DNA of 64,000 nt from Tigriopus japonicus (GCA_010645155.1 CM021323.1:4120781-4184780); one strand, 5' to 3'. Numbered from the stretch's first letter, positions 37,766 to 51,071 are shown. Numbers and translations: made by a program. The notes: generated by a model from the sequence alone, not told the origin.

Positions 37766-40700
37766 ATGGATTTGTTAATGGCCGCCGAATCTTATGCACA
37801 GGCCGCAGCCGTGGCGCAAGCCCAAGCTTATTTAGCCGCATGGCACGGCGGGCCCCATATTCGACCCAGCACCACGGGCATGTTGAGTAGCACTTCGATT
37901 TTGGGCCCTCAATTTGTCAATGCCCCCGGAGGCGTGATTCCTCCGCCTCCACCTCCTCATATTCCAACGGAGACACGAACAGTCACGCGTTCGTCCAGTC
38001 GAGATCGAGATCGAGATCGGTAAGCTGGAAGATTGATTTGAATTGTGTGGCCAATTGAAGTCTTGGATTCGATTTCAGTTCGGAGCGGGATCGCTCGCGA
38101 GATCACCGTCGACGACGGGATCGTTCCTCACGGGACCGTTCGAGAGAGCGGTCCCGAGATAGGGATCGTGATAGGAGTCGGAGAGATCGCTCCCGGGAAC
38201 GTCGACGAGATCGATCTCGAGATCGGGATCGCGGTGGACGATCGCCTCGACGGGATCGCCGAGATCGCACACCTTCCAGGTATGTATCTGTTGTTGGCAA
38301 AGTCACATGTAAAATTTGAATTAAAAAGTAATCGATATTAGAATGAATTTTGATGTATTAATATTTTTAGTTCATAGTACCACTTTTTTCAAGTTATTTT
38401 CTGTATTTTATATCTGTACGCTTACCCCAAAACCGAAATTTGGGCCAGATGTTCGCTTCGTTAAACCTGTCACTCAAATAATGTTGCTATGCCATTCAAA
38501 AATGATTGCAAGACATTTGTTTTCGTTTTTAGTGAGGATGAAGGACGTTACGCCCCACCCAACACAACCGTGATGGTCCGAGGACTGGCTCAACATATTG
38601 GAGAGACCGACATTCGCGAAGACATTGTGCAATGCAACCTGGTGGCGCAGGATATTCGTGTGATCCGGAAGAAAGAAACACGTATGTACTTGCGAACCCG
38701 TGTTCCCCGCCTCTCCTTTAGCTTAGATCGAGATCCACGCGCTCTCCTTGGACCAGCTAGAAACTTGCGGTAAGTCCCACATCTTGTCAAGGAGCGCGTG
38801 GATCCATGGATGCATCCTTGAATCAGTATGCTTGAGATCAGACCAAAACTATAAAGACCAGACCCGTCCGTGTCCGAGTCGGTGCATTAAAGATAAAGTC
38901 CCCACCCGTTCACACACAAGTGATCCTCGAGGGTCAAACGTGCCTCCGGGCACCCGCCGATCGAGCCCCTGCTCTCGAACCCTTGATGAGTCTTCTTGAC
39001 CTGATCCATGATTAACCCCCTTTGTGTTGGTTCTCCCTCTGCTGTGTAGGTACATCCCGTGGGTTTGCCTTTGTGGACTTTGACCAACTCCAAGATGCCA
39101 AGAAATGGATGGATGAGAGAAAGGTAGCTGATGAACGAATGCAAAAAGACAAAAAACAGAATCGCGAACGCCCCCTATTCCACACAAATATTTGTTCGTC
39201 TCATTGAGGAGAAGTGAGCGAGACTCCAGTCAATCATGATTCCATCGATTATGGTTCCTCGTGAGGCCTGGATCGTCGGTCTACTCTCTCTTCTGAGATT
39301 CGGGATCCAAGTATCACTACTTCAACCACCATTTAGGCTGTACTTGTGCCGCACACAAAAAAACCTGCCACATTCTTCTTGAACTTTTCTAAACAAAGCA
39401 AACTCCCCGTTCACTTGTAAATTCTGTGCTTCCTTTGCCATTGCTGCTATTACATATACTTTTCCTTTGTGTTCAACCACTAGTCAAGGCTCCTGCCTAG
39501 CTACATGCCCACCTATGAAACATATGCTACTAGAAGCCATCGAGTACGGTCATCTCGAGATGGCCGCTCGCCTCCCATTCAATATGCCCACAACATGATC
39601 AATGACCTTAATCTTTCCGTTGATTTCAGGGTGTGCTCATCTTCAGCGACAACTCCAGAGCTGTCATGCAGTACAGTGTCCCTAAAACGGATAAGGGCCG
39701 TGATGTTCCGAGAAGCATCTCCGATTGGACCTGTCCCAAGGTATTATACTCTAGTGGAACCAATGCTCATTAGATTCAAAATTAAACCTTTGTTTTTTTA
39801 TAGTGTGGCATTAAGAATTTTCGGCGACGAGAGTTGTGTTTTAAATGCGGAGTATCTAAGCCTGACGACGAAGGAGAAGAGGCTGAAGAGAGTTCTTCCA
39901 CACCCTCTTGCAGTAAGTCCACGGTCACTCTGTTCAAGGTTCTTTGGTTGTAAATTATTACCTCGATTTCCAGCTGTCTTGTTAAGGGGTCTCGATCCGT
40001 TGACTAGTGAAGATAAAGTATTGACCGTGCTCAACAAGCTGAATGACCGACCCATCAAGGCCATCCGCATCGGCCGCGATAACTTGACAAACATGTCGTT
40101 TGGCATTTGTTACATCGACATGAACACACTCGTAGATGCCATCTCGTTACACAATACTTTGCTTGGGCAACCTCCCATCATCGATGACAAGCTCATTAGC
40201 GTCAGTTATCTTCATACTAAGACCTTGACCCCAACCCAAGCGGCCAATACGGCCTTGGCCGCAGCTCAATGGAGCCATCAGGGGAAACAGCCCTCTGAAG
40301 CGGAAATCGAGAGCATGGCCGAATATTCGGCCAACTTGTACGCCAAAGATCCTTCGGAGAAGTTGTATTATTTAGAGTATTACCGAAACTACTTCCGACA
40401 TGGTGGAGATCAAGCTGCAGCTTCAACATCTTCTCCCAGTGTTAATTCAAGTGTTGCCGCAATATCAACACCCAAACCTCTTCCCAATTTAGGAATCATC
40501 AAAGTCAATGGTGTAGACTACAAAATATTTCGTAAGTTCAAGATGCCATTATTTGATTAGACCAAGTGAACGTGTCAATTTGAGTTCTCGTTTTGACAGC
40601 AAAAAACAACCCACCACACTTCTTTTCACACATTCCAGCTCCACCAGACACAAGTACTTACACATATGATGAAGCCTCCGGTTATTATTATGATGCCCAG

Positions 40701-43700
40701 ACTACCTTCTACTACGATGCCAACACGAGTTACTATTACAATTCCAAGGCCGGAATCTACGTGTACTGGTCTCCAGAGCATCAAACATATTTGCCCGTGC
40801 CACAGAAGGCTGCCGAAAACCCTCAAAAGGAAGAAACTGAACTTCCAATTGAGGATGGCAACGTCAATACCCCCAAAGAAAAGACAGAGAAGGTCAAGTC
40901 TGCGAAACGAATTGCCAAGGACATGGAGAAATGGGCCAAAACCCTGAATCAGAAGAAAGACGCTGCCAAGAACATCTCTCCTATGGAAGTGACTCCAGCT
41001 GTGATGAATACGAAAAGCACGGCTGCAGTGAGTGCTAGTGGAGCCCAGGACGTGGCTTTTAATATGTTGAGAGGCAATGCCTTGAGTGGTCCCTCATCAT
41101 CGTTGTCGTCATCGGCTACAGCAGCCACCACAGCTTCGACGGTTTCAATGGCTACAGGTTTGAGGGGTTTGCCAGGATACGGATCTGAGCCCGAAGACGA
41201 ACCAGGAACGATTCAAAGTGCATCAAGATCAGAGCCCAACTTCACGGATTGGGAAGGATTGGCTTGTTTACTTTGCAAAAGACAATTTGCTTCCAAGGAG
41301 AAACTTCAGAAGTAAGTATCTTCATGTGCATTCATTCTCGTCTTGATATACGTATACCGCTCGAAAGGCGAGTGGACTTTGAAAAGTGAACATAAGAGTA
41401 ATTTTCCGGAGGATGAATCCATCCTCCTTGAACGTGAACTATTGAGAGAATTGGAATGCGATAAAATCGACACAATCTCCGGTCCTTTGAAGGTGTCCTG
41501 AGATCCGGTTGGCTAGAAATTGTATTTCTTTGCTCCGGAAGATTGTAGGTTTTGGAGGGAAGAAGAAAGCACGAGGGAACGAACACTCAGAGGGCGACGG
41601 ATGAACGCTGACTCAGCAGCAATGCTTCCTACCCAAAAAGAGATTTGAGCTTAATCTCATCATCCATTCTTTGCCTCCTTCCTGGATGGACCTTGCATGT
41701 AGCATAGCATAGTATAGCGGGAGCAAGAGGGAGTTAAAGCCTAACTCTGATCCCTGATACATCCCCTCGACCGTTCAGCAGCCTTCGTTCTAGTTCAGGT
41801 GGACAAGTTTCAAGCATGCATTTGCTTCACTTCTAATTGGATATATCTCGTCTTTCTTTTCGTCTGAAATCTGAACCCTGAAATTCCTCTACCGTCAGAA
41901 TACCGAGACCGATTTAGTCCTAACAAGGCGTGGAAACTTTTTACAGATATCATTTTGTAGCTTGAGGCACAACTTGCCCGAGAAGAGGAGAGAGAGGAAC
42001 AACAACGAGACAGTATATGCAGTAGTGATGGGGGGCAAACAAGAGATTGGGCAAGCTGTACTGGCACAGTGCTTGGGCTTGCTGAAGCTTGGCATAGCTT
42101 GGGTGCTTGTACAAGTACTTTTCCCAGCTAACAGGTTTGCCAAATTTGCTATGAACGAAGAATAAACTTGCCATCCGAATTTCACTAAACCAGGCTGATT
42201 CAGCTAAATAGGGCCCATACGTTTGAAGGGATATATTTTTAAGAAAATTAAACTCTTCAATTCTCTCACATGGGGAAATGCAAAAGATTTCGAGAATACT
42301 AAAAAAAGATTTGGCATTTTACTTTTTCATGCCGGCAACTCTGAGTAAACGAGATTGTTCCGAAAGTGTGACTTCTAAATCTCGGTCTTGATTAGCCTCA
42401 AAAGTGCATTCATGTGTGGCCTTGAACCGAAACAAAAAAACCATGGTTTTGCAAATGCTATCCAAATTGAAATATTTTTTTGTATCACTTCCACTATTTA
42501 TTGCTAAATTATTAAGGTCAAAAGATCATCGAAAATGCAACTTGACATTTTTTCTTCTAAGTCACACTGCAAGTATCTTAACTCTTCAAAGAGCAACTGC
42601 CGGCAACTGCATCTTCCGATGTTCCTTGAGCTTGGGAAGTGTATTGGGGTATTGCCCAAGTAATGCTTGTCAACAACTTGTTCTTGGGTGTTTGTGATGA
42701 CTCATTACTTGCCGAAGTCACATCACTAATATGCAGTAAATGGTTCCTGTTTTCGGCTCTTTTATCAGAAAAAGGCCGTGGCGTTTCCCTTGAGGCCCTT
42801 GGATGGGCTCAGTTTTTGTAATGGAACTTCATTTTTCATTGCATGTGCCTACTACTTGAATGGACCACATGCCAAGTACTGACACACCACCAGCGGGTGC
42901 GTGGTTTCCTTTTGGGTTGTTTGTGGTTTCCCAGACCTTTGTTTGTCTCCTCTTTTGGTTGGTTTGTGGGTGTTGCTCGCTTTTTTTTCTCCTATGGTAG
43001 AGACACCTAAAGAGGTCAAACCGCATGCATTTTGGGTCTAAGGCTGATGAGATTAGGGATATTTATTTTGGTTTAATATGTATGACGGACAAAGAGCAGG
43101 TGCATTGCGTGCAATACCGAAGTGTCACCTGAGGAGCGTTAAGAATCCCATTTAGCAGGATGAGAGGCCATTTATTTCTCTCTTCGCCCATCATTTATCT
43201 CCTTCCCTGTTGTTCCTCTGGGTCCAATTTTGATCGGTCTTTTTTCTCGTCAGATAGAAAGAGGGCTACATGTAATGGCTCGATCGATACCTTCGAGCAC
43301 CATAGAGTTCTGTGACCACTCTCTTGTATGGTTCGATCAACTATGGCTCTAATACATTGTCGACACTGAAGATCGTTTCCCATCAGTTAGACAAGGTCAA
43401 TGGCGAATCTCAAACAAGGGCCTAATGGTTGGAAGGCCCTTGAGAAGGGCCAGGATTATTGCCTAGTTGTGTGTGTAACTTGAACTCCCAATGTTTTGAG
43501 ACAAGACGAAACTCCCTGCAGACTCGTTTGGATTGGGTGGGAACTTTTTTGCCCTCTCGTTCTATTTCTCAGTGGCCGATCGGTCCAAGATTCTGACGGA
43601 ATTGCTGTAAGGCAAAGTCTTCTCAAATAGAAGATTGTTCTCCAAAGGCCAACATAGTCAATAACTGATTCTTGATGGCGATCCAAGAGAAAAACTTTCC

Positions 43701-46700
43701 CAAAGAAAATCTCAAGATCTCTTCCTGAAATTTTAAGTGGAACAACGGTTGGCATTGGCAATGTTTGAAGTGCCAGCTTCTAATAGAATTAGTGGGCGAG
43801 GTGAGCAAGCGAGCAGGATAAACAAGGAGAATGAGATGTCGGGTAATGAAAAGCCCTTGCTCCAAAACCGTCGGTGTCGCCCGGCCACAAGCATTTCCAT
43901 GTACTTCCATGCCCGAGTTTGACTCCAGGGCTCGCTTCAACTTCTTCTTTCCTCGTCCTGTTGCCTTGATTAGAGTCATTAGAGATGGGTGGGTGTTGGC
44001 AAACAATTCTTGAGTAATGGAAGGCCACATCTGTTGGATATGCCGAGCTCAATAGCCCACCGTGGTTGATAATGTTACTATTGGAACTGGAACGTTATTC
44101 TAGCCAAACACAACAGCCCGGCATAATTCCGGTAGTGGGCAATTGCAGATTAGTGGCTCATTCATCTTGATTTCCGCGATCGTTTGACGGGTCTTGGAAA
44201 TTGAATGGCCTTCCGTTTGTGCCAATAAGTGCCAATCCCCTTTTAGGGACACGTGTCTGATGTGTCATGCTCTCGCCCCTCTCGCAGAATTATTGAAGAT
44301 CAAACAAGTCCATATGTTCCTTATGCGTGCTTGACAGCAAAGTTGCATTGCAATCTCGGCTTTAGATCTTTTGCTTCAGTTCACAACTCTTTTCTTTGAG
44401 AGGCAGAGAGGCAATTCTTGGGTCTTTGTGCGTTCAATCAGATTACTTGGATCCGTAAACTTACACGGTGGATGCTCTTTTCTTTGGAATATGGACCCCC
44501 CAAGAAAATTGAGCGAGGAAAAAGGGGACATGGTCCTGGAGGGGAAGACTCTGTGAATCATGATGACGGTTGCACACACACATTCAGCAGTCAACCGTGA
44601 CTTCTTCTTTCGTAGCCAGAAGTTATCCATTTCTTCGTCACTCATCCATAACCCTGCGGGTAGATTATGTGACAGACAGGTACTGAAGATCTGCCACTAG
44701 AATGGGATCGCTCGTGGAAAAGGCTTCCCAAACAGGAATATTGTCCAAGTATGTTGAGACGGCACTTCGAAGGTTCGAAGGAGTCTTGAAGGTGTATTCT
44801 CGATTTCCTTCATAAAGGGTATCCACATCAATTTCAATTTGAAAGCACTCGAGCAATAGTTAGGCTTAAATGTTGCATTCTGCGCTGAGACTGGTCCAAA
44901 TTTCCCAAATAACGATCACAACTTCTACCCACTTCACATTTATGGCACCACGCGTAGATTGGGTACAATTCCCCCGAGTTCAAGTACTTGGACTTCTTCA
45001 AGGAAGGAAAATGGCCCGTTATGGACCTTGCTAGTGCCCATTTCGAGCCTTCCTTTTTCTGACACTTCACAACATCGCCTTCTCGCCACAACGTTTTCCG
45101 TCTAGTTGAGCTCAATGTGGGCCATCTGGAACGACCCGACGGCCTTCGTTTCCAAACTGGACGGACAGGATTGAGGCTGTGGAGTTCGTGGGAATTGAGC
45201 TATAAGAGTAAGAAAGAGATTAATTTGGTTAATCCTTTCTTCTTTGTGGTCCTCACTCATTCACGTGCTTGCCTTCTGAGCTCCATGCGACGGCCACTGT
45301 GAGACCGCCCGTGATCTCCCTCAGGATCCCCTGGGTCAATTTGGCGGCTCAAAAGCAATTGGACCTTTGTGACCAGTTGTTCCTTGGATCCTAGGAATGG
45401 TCAAGGTTTCTTGCCCAGAGCCTCGATCTTCAAAGCAGTCATAAACGTACCGTGGCTCTTTGTGGTCATATATTTAGGAGATCGTTGCAATAGCCTCCGG
45501 GCTGAACTAAATTGAAAATTGTTGCTGGCAAAGTTCGCAAGTGTCTGGAAAGAGAAGACAAGGTAATTTTGAAACATTTCTGGAGAGGAAAACTTGCTCC
45601 CCTCCCTCTGGCCCGAAAGTTAATGAAACATCTTCAACTTGGGACAATTGGTCGTGATTCCGGAACTTCCGACATTGGACACCAACACCACCCCCTTGGT
45701 TAGTTCTCCCCACCTGGTGGCCTGACTTACTCCAGAGTTGCCTGGAAAAGAAATTGCTCTTGTTGTTGATCCACAAAGAGGAACACGGCGTGAACAGCGA
45801 GTGTAGCAAATCGCGCTCACCAAAGCTTGAAACTCTCGTGGTCGTTCCAAGCGTAGGACGGAAAAGACTGATCCAAAAGAGGAGTGGTGTTCCACATTGA
45901 AGCTTCACTAACCTGAAGGCTCCTGAAGGAGGACAAGCCATACCTTGGTAGTACTAATCAGTGAAGAGGTTGTACTGATTGATGTCCGAGAGTGGTGATA
46001 ACATGCTCCATCATTTTCTCTTGTCTTGTGTGTGGCTATTCTTGGTGGGTGCTGTGTATTTCACCATCTACTTGTGGCTGAACTATGGATATAAACTTCT
46101 GAATAAGCCCATGTCTTGTCGCACATTACTCGATTCGGAAGAACAAGACGATGACATTGGTGATATGGTGTGACTTGATACTAAAATGACCCTCTTACAG
46201 ACACAATTTGAAATCCGACCTTCACAAGGAGAACTTGGAACAATATCACCGCGACAATGAGAGTGCAACAAGTACTTCCAAAAGCACGTCAGGTGGCTCA
46301 TCATTTCAATATCGTGATCGCGCCAAAGAGAGGCGTCAAAAGTACGGTGAGGATGACCACCCAAAACCTAATAAGCTCAAAGAGCATTATCTCAGAACCA
46401 TGGAAGAGGTCGAATCCCAAGCTGTTCCGGAGAAGAAAATCGATGACTCGAATATTGGTAACCGCATGCTCCAAAAGATGGGCTGGAAACAAGGATTGGG
46501 CCTTGGCAAAGCTAATCAAGGACGAACCACTATTGTTGAGGTAAGAGCTTAAGAAATATGGGTTAAAAAAGTGCAAAGACCCTGCGAGGAGATATTCTAC
46601 AAGAACAATCATGATAATTTATTTTTAATTCCCCAAATGTCTTTGTTTTCTAACAATTTTATCGGTTAGTAACTAAAAATGCCCCATTTAATAATGGAGC

Positions 46701-49700
46701 AAAATATTTGCTCGATTTACTCGGCTTCTTTCTGAATTAGGTTGTTTGATCAGTTAGCACAAATCAAGTTGAACTCAAGACGATTATATAACTTTGAAAT
46801 CTTTACATAATTTGGAACGAAAAAGTATTTGGCATTGTTGTAGAAAAAAGATTGTAAGATACCGTAAAGTAAGTCTCCATAAACTGGACAAGTTCATCGG
46901 TAGCTTGAAGTAAATCATCAAGAAAAGAGAAATGCTATTTTGAAGGCCAAAATGCTGGAATCAGGACAATGAACGTTCAATGCGTCATTGAAAGAACTTT
47001 TAAACTTGTCACAAGGGGAGCTCGCAAGAAAATATTTTTGGAAATATTAGGCTGGAAGACCTTTGGAAGTCGGTCATTAATCCCGTATTCTGTGGCACGC
47101 GCGGTCATAAATGAAAGACCATGTCATTTAGCAGGGTCATTTGTTCTGCACTTATAATTAATATATGGTTCGTCTAGGCACATCTTGGACCAAAACATAT
47201 TTTCGGCAAGGTTCTCCCTAAAAAAGTAATGTTCTTCGAATCATTTTGATTCAATCTTTTAAATATGTAAAGCTGCCAATGCGTTGCGTCCAAAGGCTAT
47301 TTATAGATTCCATTGGGATAAGAACTGCAATCCCTTTTGGCCGAATGGGTCTCTGACGCTGCATTTGTGTGCTAAGATAGTGCTAGGAGAAGCACGTACT
47401 ACAGTTCTACGTAAATGTTTCATCACTTTCTTAAAATAAATCCTCGATTTTCAACACGCAACAAACTCACGATGAAAATGGTTGTCTTGAATTTGAAAGG
47501 AATAATGAAATAATGGCAAGGAAATGAGATTTTAAGAAAACTCGTCCTTTAGTGAGACTTCTTATTAGCAAAAAGTGAATCCCAAGCTAATGATGGGTGC
47601 AAAGTTTGCAAACACCTTAAAAGTGGAAGGATTGTGAACAAATTAAATCAGACAGGAAGCTCCCAAAAGGTCAAGTTGGTCATTAAAATATCATGTAAAC
47701 CCATAAAAGACGGGGTTATGGCCAAGATTCCAATTACTTTAATGTACTTGCGAGTGCTTATCAGCTGACGCATGAAGTTCTACAAATTGCCACTAATGGC
47801 GCTTCTCAAGGGGTTCAAGCTGGAAAGAAGTAAGACTTGTTCAGTGGCTTTTGGAGTTGGTAGCATATGAAATCAAGATTCTATTTCAAGACTTGTTAAA
47901 TTTGCAAAAGAGTAAGAATCCATGTACTGATTTCAAGTGAGGTATTCTACATCACCTGGTGCCCTGAAAGGACTCCAATTAGTCAGTTCTGGAACAAATG
48001 TTCACCTGTTCTGTTTACTTGTCTGTCTCAAAATCCTATGGATGTGTGACGAGAAAATTAATCTTACAAAAGAAATCAAATATATTCAAGTCTGATAGAT
48101 GAAAGTCGCGGGTATCGAAGAATATGAATATCAAAAGTTGATTGAAAGTGCATGTGCATGTAAGTATTCGATTTATTGACAAGGAATACATTTAGTTATT
48201 AACTTACTTTGTGATTGAGTAATGCTATAAAAAGCTCCTGGCGAATGAATATCATCCCTTTAAAGTTATTTTAGTTGAACTACGTACCAAAAATTTTCTC
48301 CGTATTGAAATTTGAAAGACCTTGCCTTGCTATTGAAGAAAAACAATTTATTTGCAAACAATCAATTTTGCTTGACATCAGCCTCTCTTAGAATGCAACT
48401 TCAATCTCAATCGTATGACCTTGAAATCTGATTGGAAATCCAACCTCTGATGGATAAGAGGACACAATAGCCAATCCATTCCTCAGGCTTTCTTTTTATG
48501 GTAGGAGAAGTATTGGAAGTGTGTTTTTCAAAGACGCACTCCCAAGTCTGACGCAAATTGTATACCAACAAGCCTGTCAGTCTTGCACGATCTCATCAAA
48601 ATGGAGGCTCAACCTCATTAGAGGATGCAGCCATCACTCTTTGCATACTTTTGTAATGCTGATGATGGTGCTATGATAAAAAACAACGTCTGGGATGAGC
48701 ATGCCCTTCATTTATGGACCGAATATATGTACTCAGTTGGAAGAGTTATAGCCTCAAGAGAAACGTTGGCAGTGCGAGTATCAAGAGACTAGCATTGCGA
48801 TGAACGTAATTGCGTTTTCACCTCAAGGGAGATGGACCCAAACTATCACTTGCTGTAATAAAGCAATCTTTTATGGCAATGGAACAGAATAACTTCGTTC
48901 CCCTTTCCTATGATCTAACATAAACTTTGTTGGCCACACACAACTTCAAGTGAACCCTCATTAAAAGTTAGGCTTGCTTGAGTAAATAACTCTCCCCCTT
49001 AGGATACGAAACATTGAAAGAAAGATGGTTGTCGCAAATTTGATCCTCAAGGTCTAATGATATGGAAAGTTTGGTACCTGAATATTACTTATTTCGGGGC
49101 CAGTTTTCCTTGTTATTACACACGGCACAGAATTGGATCTTTTTGCCTCTTTGTATTCAAACCAGATCTCCATTTTCTACTTGATCATGAATTCAAGAGT
49201 TCCAAATAGGATTACTATCTAATGTCTGGCAGGAAAGACCTTGGCGCTTTCACGGTTCGGGTTGCAACAAAGAGTGTCTTTTTTCTATTCCCACGGTTTC
49301 AAAGAAAATCTGTGGTTTAGAGCACGCTTGCATAGCTGCAGCTGCTTGAATTCAAGATGGAAGTGGTCCAAAGACCTTTTTTATGGGATAGACGCACGGA
49401 CTTTGCTTATTCATTAACGCGATTGAGGGCTTGTCGATTCCAAGAAGAGCAAGTTGTTCTCATTTCATCCTTGGACAAAGTACATAACCGGTAGAACAAA
49501 TGTGTATCTGCTCCTCGTGAGTGTGACGTATCTGGGACACTTTTGGAACAGCTGTGATATGAGAGGACTCGTTTTCTCTCCACCGTTTCGTCTGTTAGAA
49601 TTCAGGGAAATTGAATTCATTTCCTCTACGGTCCCTTCAGCGTTGCTTGAGATGAGTTTCAAAATGAATTAAATTGCCAAGATGGAACGCAGACGGTTTT

Positions 49701-50983
49701 GGTCCCATCGGTTGGATCTAAGATGTTGTCGAGATTGTTCAGGGGAACAACAAACAAGTAACTGTTTATCTTGTTCTCTTGGAACAGAGGTGATGGGGGT
49801 TATGCTCGTTGGAGGGAATCAAAGGGAACATGTATGACCAAAAAAAACAATGGCAGCCCCCAAAACAAAAAAAAATGACGGCCTTTCTAGTATAAGAAGC
49901 ATGTTTTCTGACGAAACACTTCCTAACGTGTTCCAAAACACGCGGCGTGATCTCTTGGATCAATACAACTCCACTCGAAAGCTGGATGGATGGGTGAAGG
50001 AAACAAACGACTTCCCACGTTACGGGATCGAGTCCTTAAACACTTTGACCACAAAACACATTTTTTGCGTTGTTTTCAACATTGGGGGTTTCTTGTTGGC
50101 ATCGATATTTGAACAGCAGGGAACTTTTTATCTGAAAAAGGCTTTCACTCGTAGTAGTAGTAGTCACGATTGTAATAATGTGCGAACTAGAGGTTACAAC
50201 CAGTGCGTATATTTGATACGATTGTGTATCTTTACTTAAGGAAAACCTTTTGAAGCTTTCAAATCGTGTTTGGACAACGAAATCAACAAGCAAACAAAAA
50301 GATCTTGTTAATAGTTTACAGGGTGCGCCGTCTACATTGAGACTCAGTTTTCGTATCGTAGCTCACCATCATCACTCATGAAGAATAATTCATTTAGCCA
50401 AAAGTTTTGCTGTATTAAAACAATACCAGATGCCCGAAGAAGGCAAAAACAGGTCAATTTTCAAAATTACCACGTTTATTTAGTCTTTTCAACGACTTTT
50501 ATTTTTATTTTTCAACTACAGCCCCAGCACAGACACGAAGCTTGAACAGTTTGGTTTTTTAATGAATTGATGTTGTGTCTGAAAGTAGCATTTGCTTACC
50601 TCTCCAGAATGGACTAAATGAAAAAAGTTCATACGATTGAGGCCTGCCGATAAATGAGGACATTCATCCTTGCCTTAGAAATGAGAAAAGACTGAAAATA
50701 TCCCAAAATTTAATGGGGAGCTTAGCTACCTTTTTTTCAACCTAACTCCCAAAAAAGAGTGTTACGAATGTGTAACACCGAGTCTATGAGGGTTCAAATT
50801 ACTAATGCAATCAAAGGTTAAAAATTACATGACACAAACATTTTTTGTTTTGTTTTTCAGGCTGACCGCAGGACCCATCAAGCCGGATTGGGTAGTTCCA
50901 AAGTGCTCCCCAACAATCCCAATCAAACGTACAAGGACGCTGTGAAGCGAACATTGTTTCAAAGATTCCAAGATATGGACTAA
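37766..50983 (+). CDS. RBM5: RBM5/RBM10-type RNA-binding splicing regulator, 10 exons
   Basis: Exons 37766-38019, 38079-38279, 38533-38681, 39050-39123, 39630-39740, 39804-39912, 39974-40531, 40639-41311, 46201-46540 and 50861-50983 give 863 residues with all phases closing. The domain order is that of RBM5/RBM10. First comes an Arg/Asp/Ser-rich stretch (about 78-150). RRM1 (about 164-240) contains GFAFVDF. A RanBP2-type zinc finger has C261, C264, N268, C275 and C278. RRM2 (about 300-385) follows, then an OCRE domain of Tyr-rich octamers (about 490-540). A U1-type C2H2 finger has C695, C698, H711 and H718. A G-patch begins at about 794 and spans the last intron. RBM5 and RBM10 act in early spliceosomal complexes and control exon choice and 3' splice-site use in the nucleus. 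The donor after exon 4 (AAG|GTAGCT) is weak. RBM5 and RBM10 cannot be told apart here, so the symbol is approximate. Confidence 0.92.
38732..38805 (+). repeat. Intronic hairpin in the RBM5/10-like gene
   Basis: GATCCACGCGCTCTCCTTG at 38732-38750 pairs with CAAGGAGCGCGTGGATCC at 38788-38805, apart from a 2-base indel. It gives a GC-rich stem of about 17 bp with a 37-base loop, inside the intron between the two halves of RRM1. Confidence 0.7.
44665..45173 (-). pseudogene. Coding-like antisense sequence with a frame break, product unknown
   Basis: On the minus strand a frame open from about 45173 (after a CTCCACAG acceptor-like site) runs to about 44870 and reads like coding sequence: Arg-rich, then WREGDVVKC, KEGSKWALARSITGHFPSL, YAWCHKCEVGRSCDRYLG. 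The frame then closes, and a different frame continues without a gap from about 44859 to the stop at 44665 (ECFQIEIDVDTLYEG, VSTYLDNIPVWEAF). No GT..AG intron fits the switch. I do not recognise the family. It may be a frameshifted nested gene, a decayed transposon gene or a sequencing indel. Confidence 0.3.
45982..46173 (+). CDS. Possible small single-pass membrane protein nested in an RBM intron
   Basis: An ATG frame of 63 residues on the same strand as, and ending 27 bases before, exon 9 of the RBM5/10-like gene. It has a short polar N-terminus (MSESGDNMLHH), one strong hydrophobic segment (about residues 11-33, rich in Leu, Val, Phe, Trp and Tyr), a short basic/polar stretch and an acidic C-terminus (LLDSEEQDDDIGDMV). 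That is the layout of many small integral membrane proteins. Codon choice looks like that of true exons nearby. An acceptor-like TAATCAG lies just upstream, so it may be the coding exon of a small nested gene. I recognise no family, and it could be chance. Confidence 0.45.
   Translation: MSESGDNMLHHFLLSCVWLFLVGAVYFTIYLWLNYGYKLLNKPMSCRTLLDSEEQDDDIGDMV
46541..50860 (+). other. Intron 9 of the RBM5/10-like gene
   Basis: A 4,320-bp intron that splits the G-patch. It contains a 129-codon plus-strand frame at 49850-50239 and a short AGT microsatellite near 50150-50165. Neither shows a recognisable function. Confidence 0.6.
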
Positions 50984-51071
50984 AACCATTTATTGTAGCC
51001 ACTTTGTCAACCTTGTTCCTCAAGATGCCTCTCGATTTATCCCGGAGTGCATCAAGTTTCATTTATACTCG

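Larger units (their letters stand above)
41312..46200 (+). other. Intron 8 of the RBM5/10-like gene
   Basis: A 4,889-bp intron that splits the C2H2 finger between its cysteine and histidine pairs. It contains a possible nested small membrane-protein gene (45982-46173) and decayed antisense coding-like sequence (44665-45173). Other open frames, including 45507-45941 on the minus strand, are unrecognised. Confidence 0.7.

Noticed and set aside
39505..40560. A 351-codon open frame on the plus strand
   Set aside because: It runs through three introns of the RBM5/10-like gene by chance. The domain sequence only makes sense after splicing, with part of the frame out of register with RRM1 and the RanBP2 finger.
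44765..44785. GGTTCGAAGG resembling a tRNA B box
   Set aside because: No matching A box or cloverleaf arms at the right spacing.
45507..45941. A 144-codon minus-strand frame in RBM intron 8
   Set aside because: No domain, irregular composition and no link to the coding-like block at 44665-45173 could be shown.
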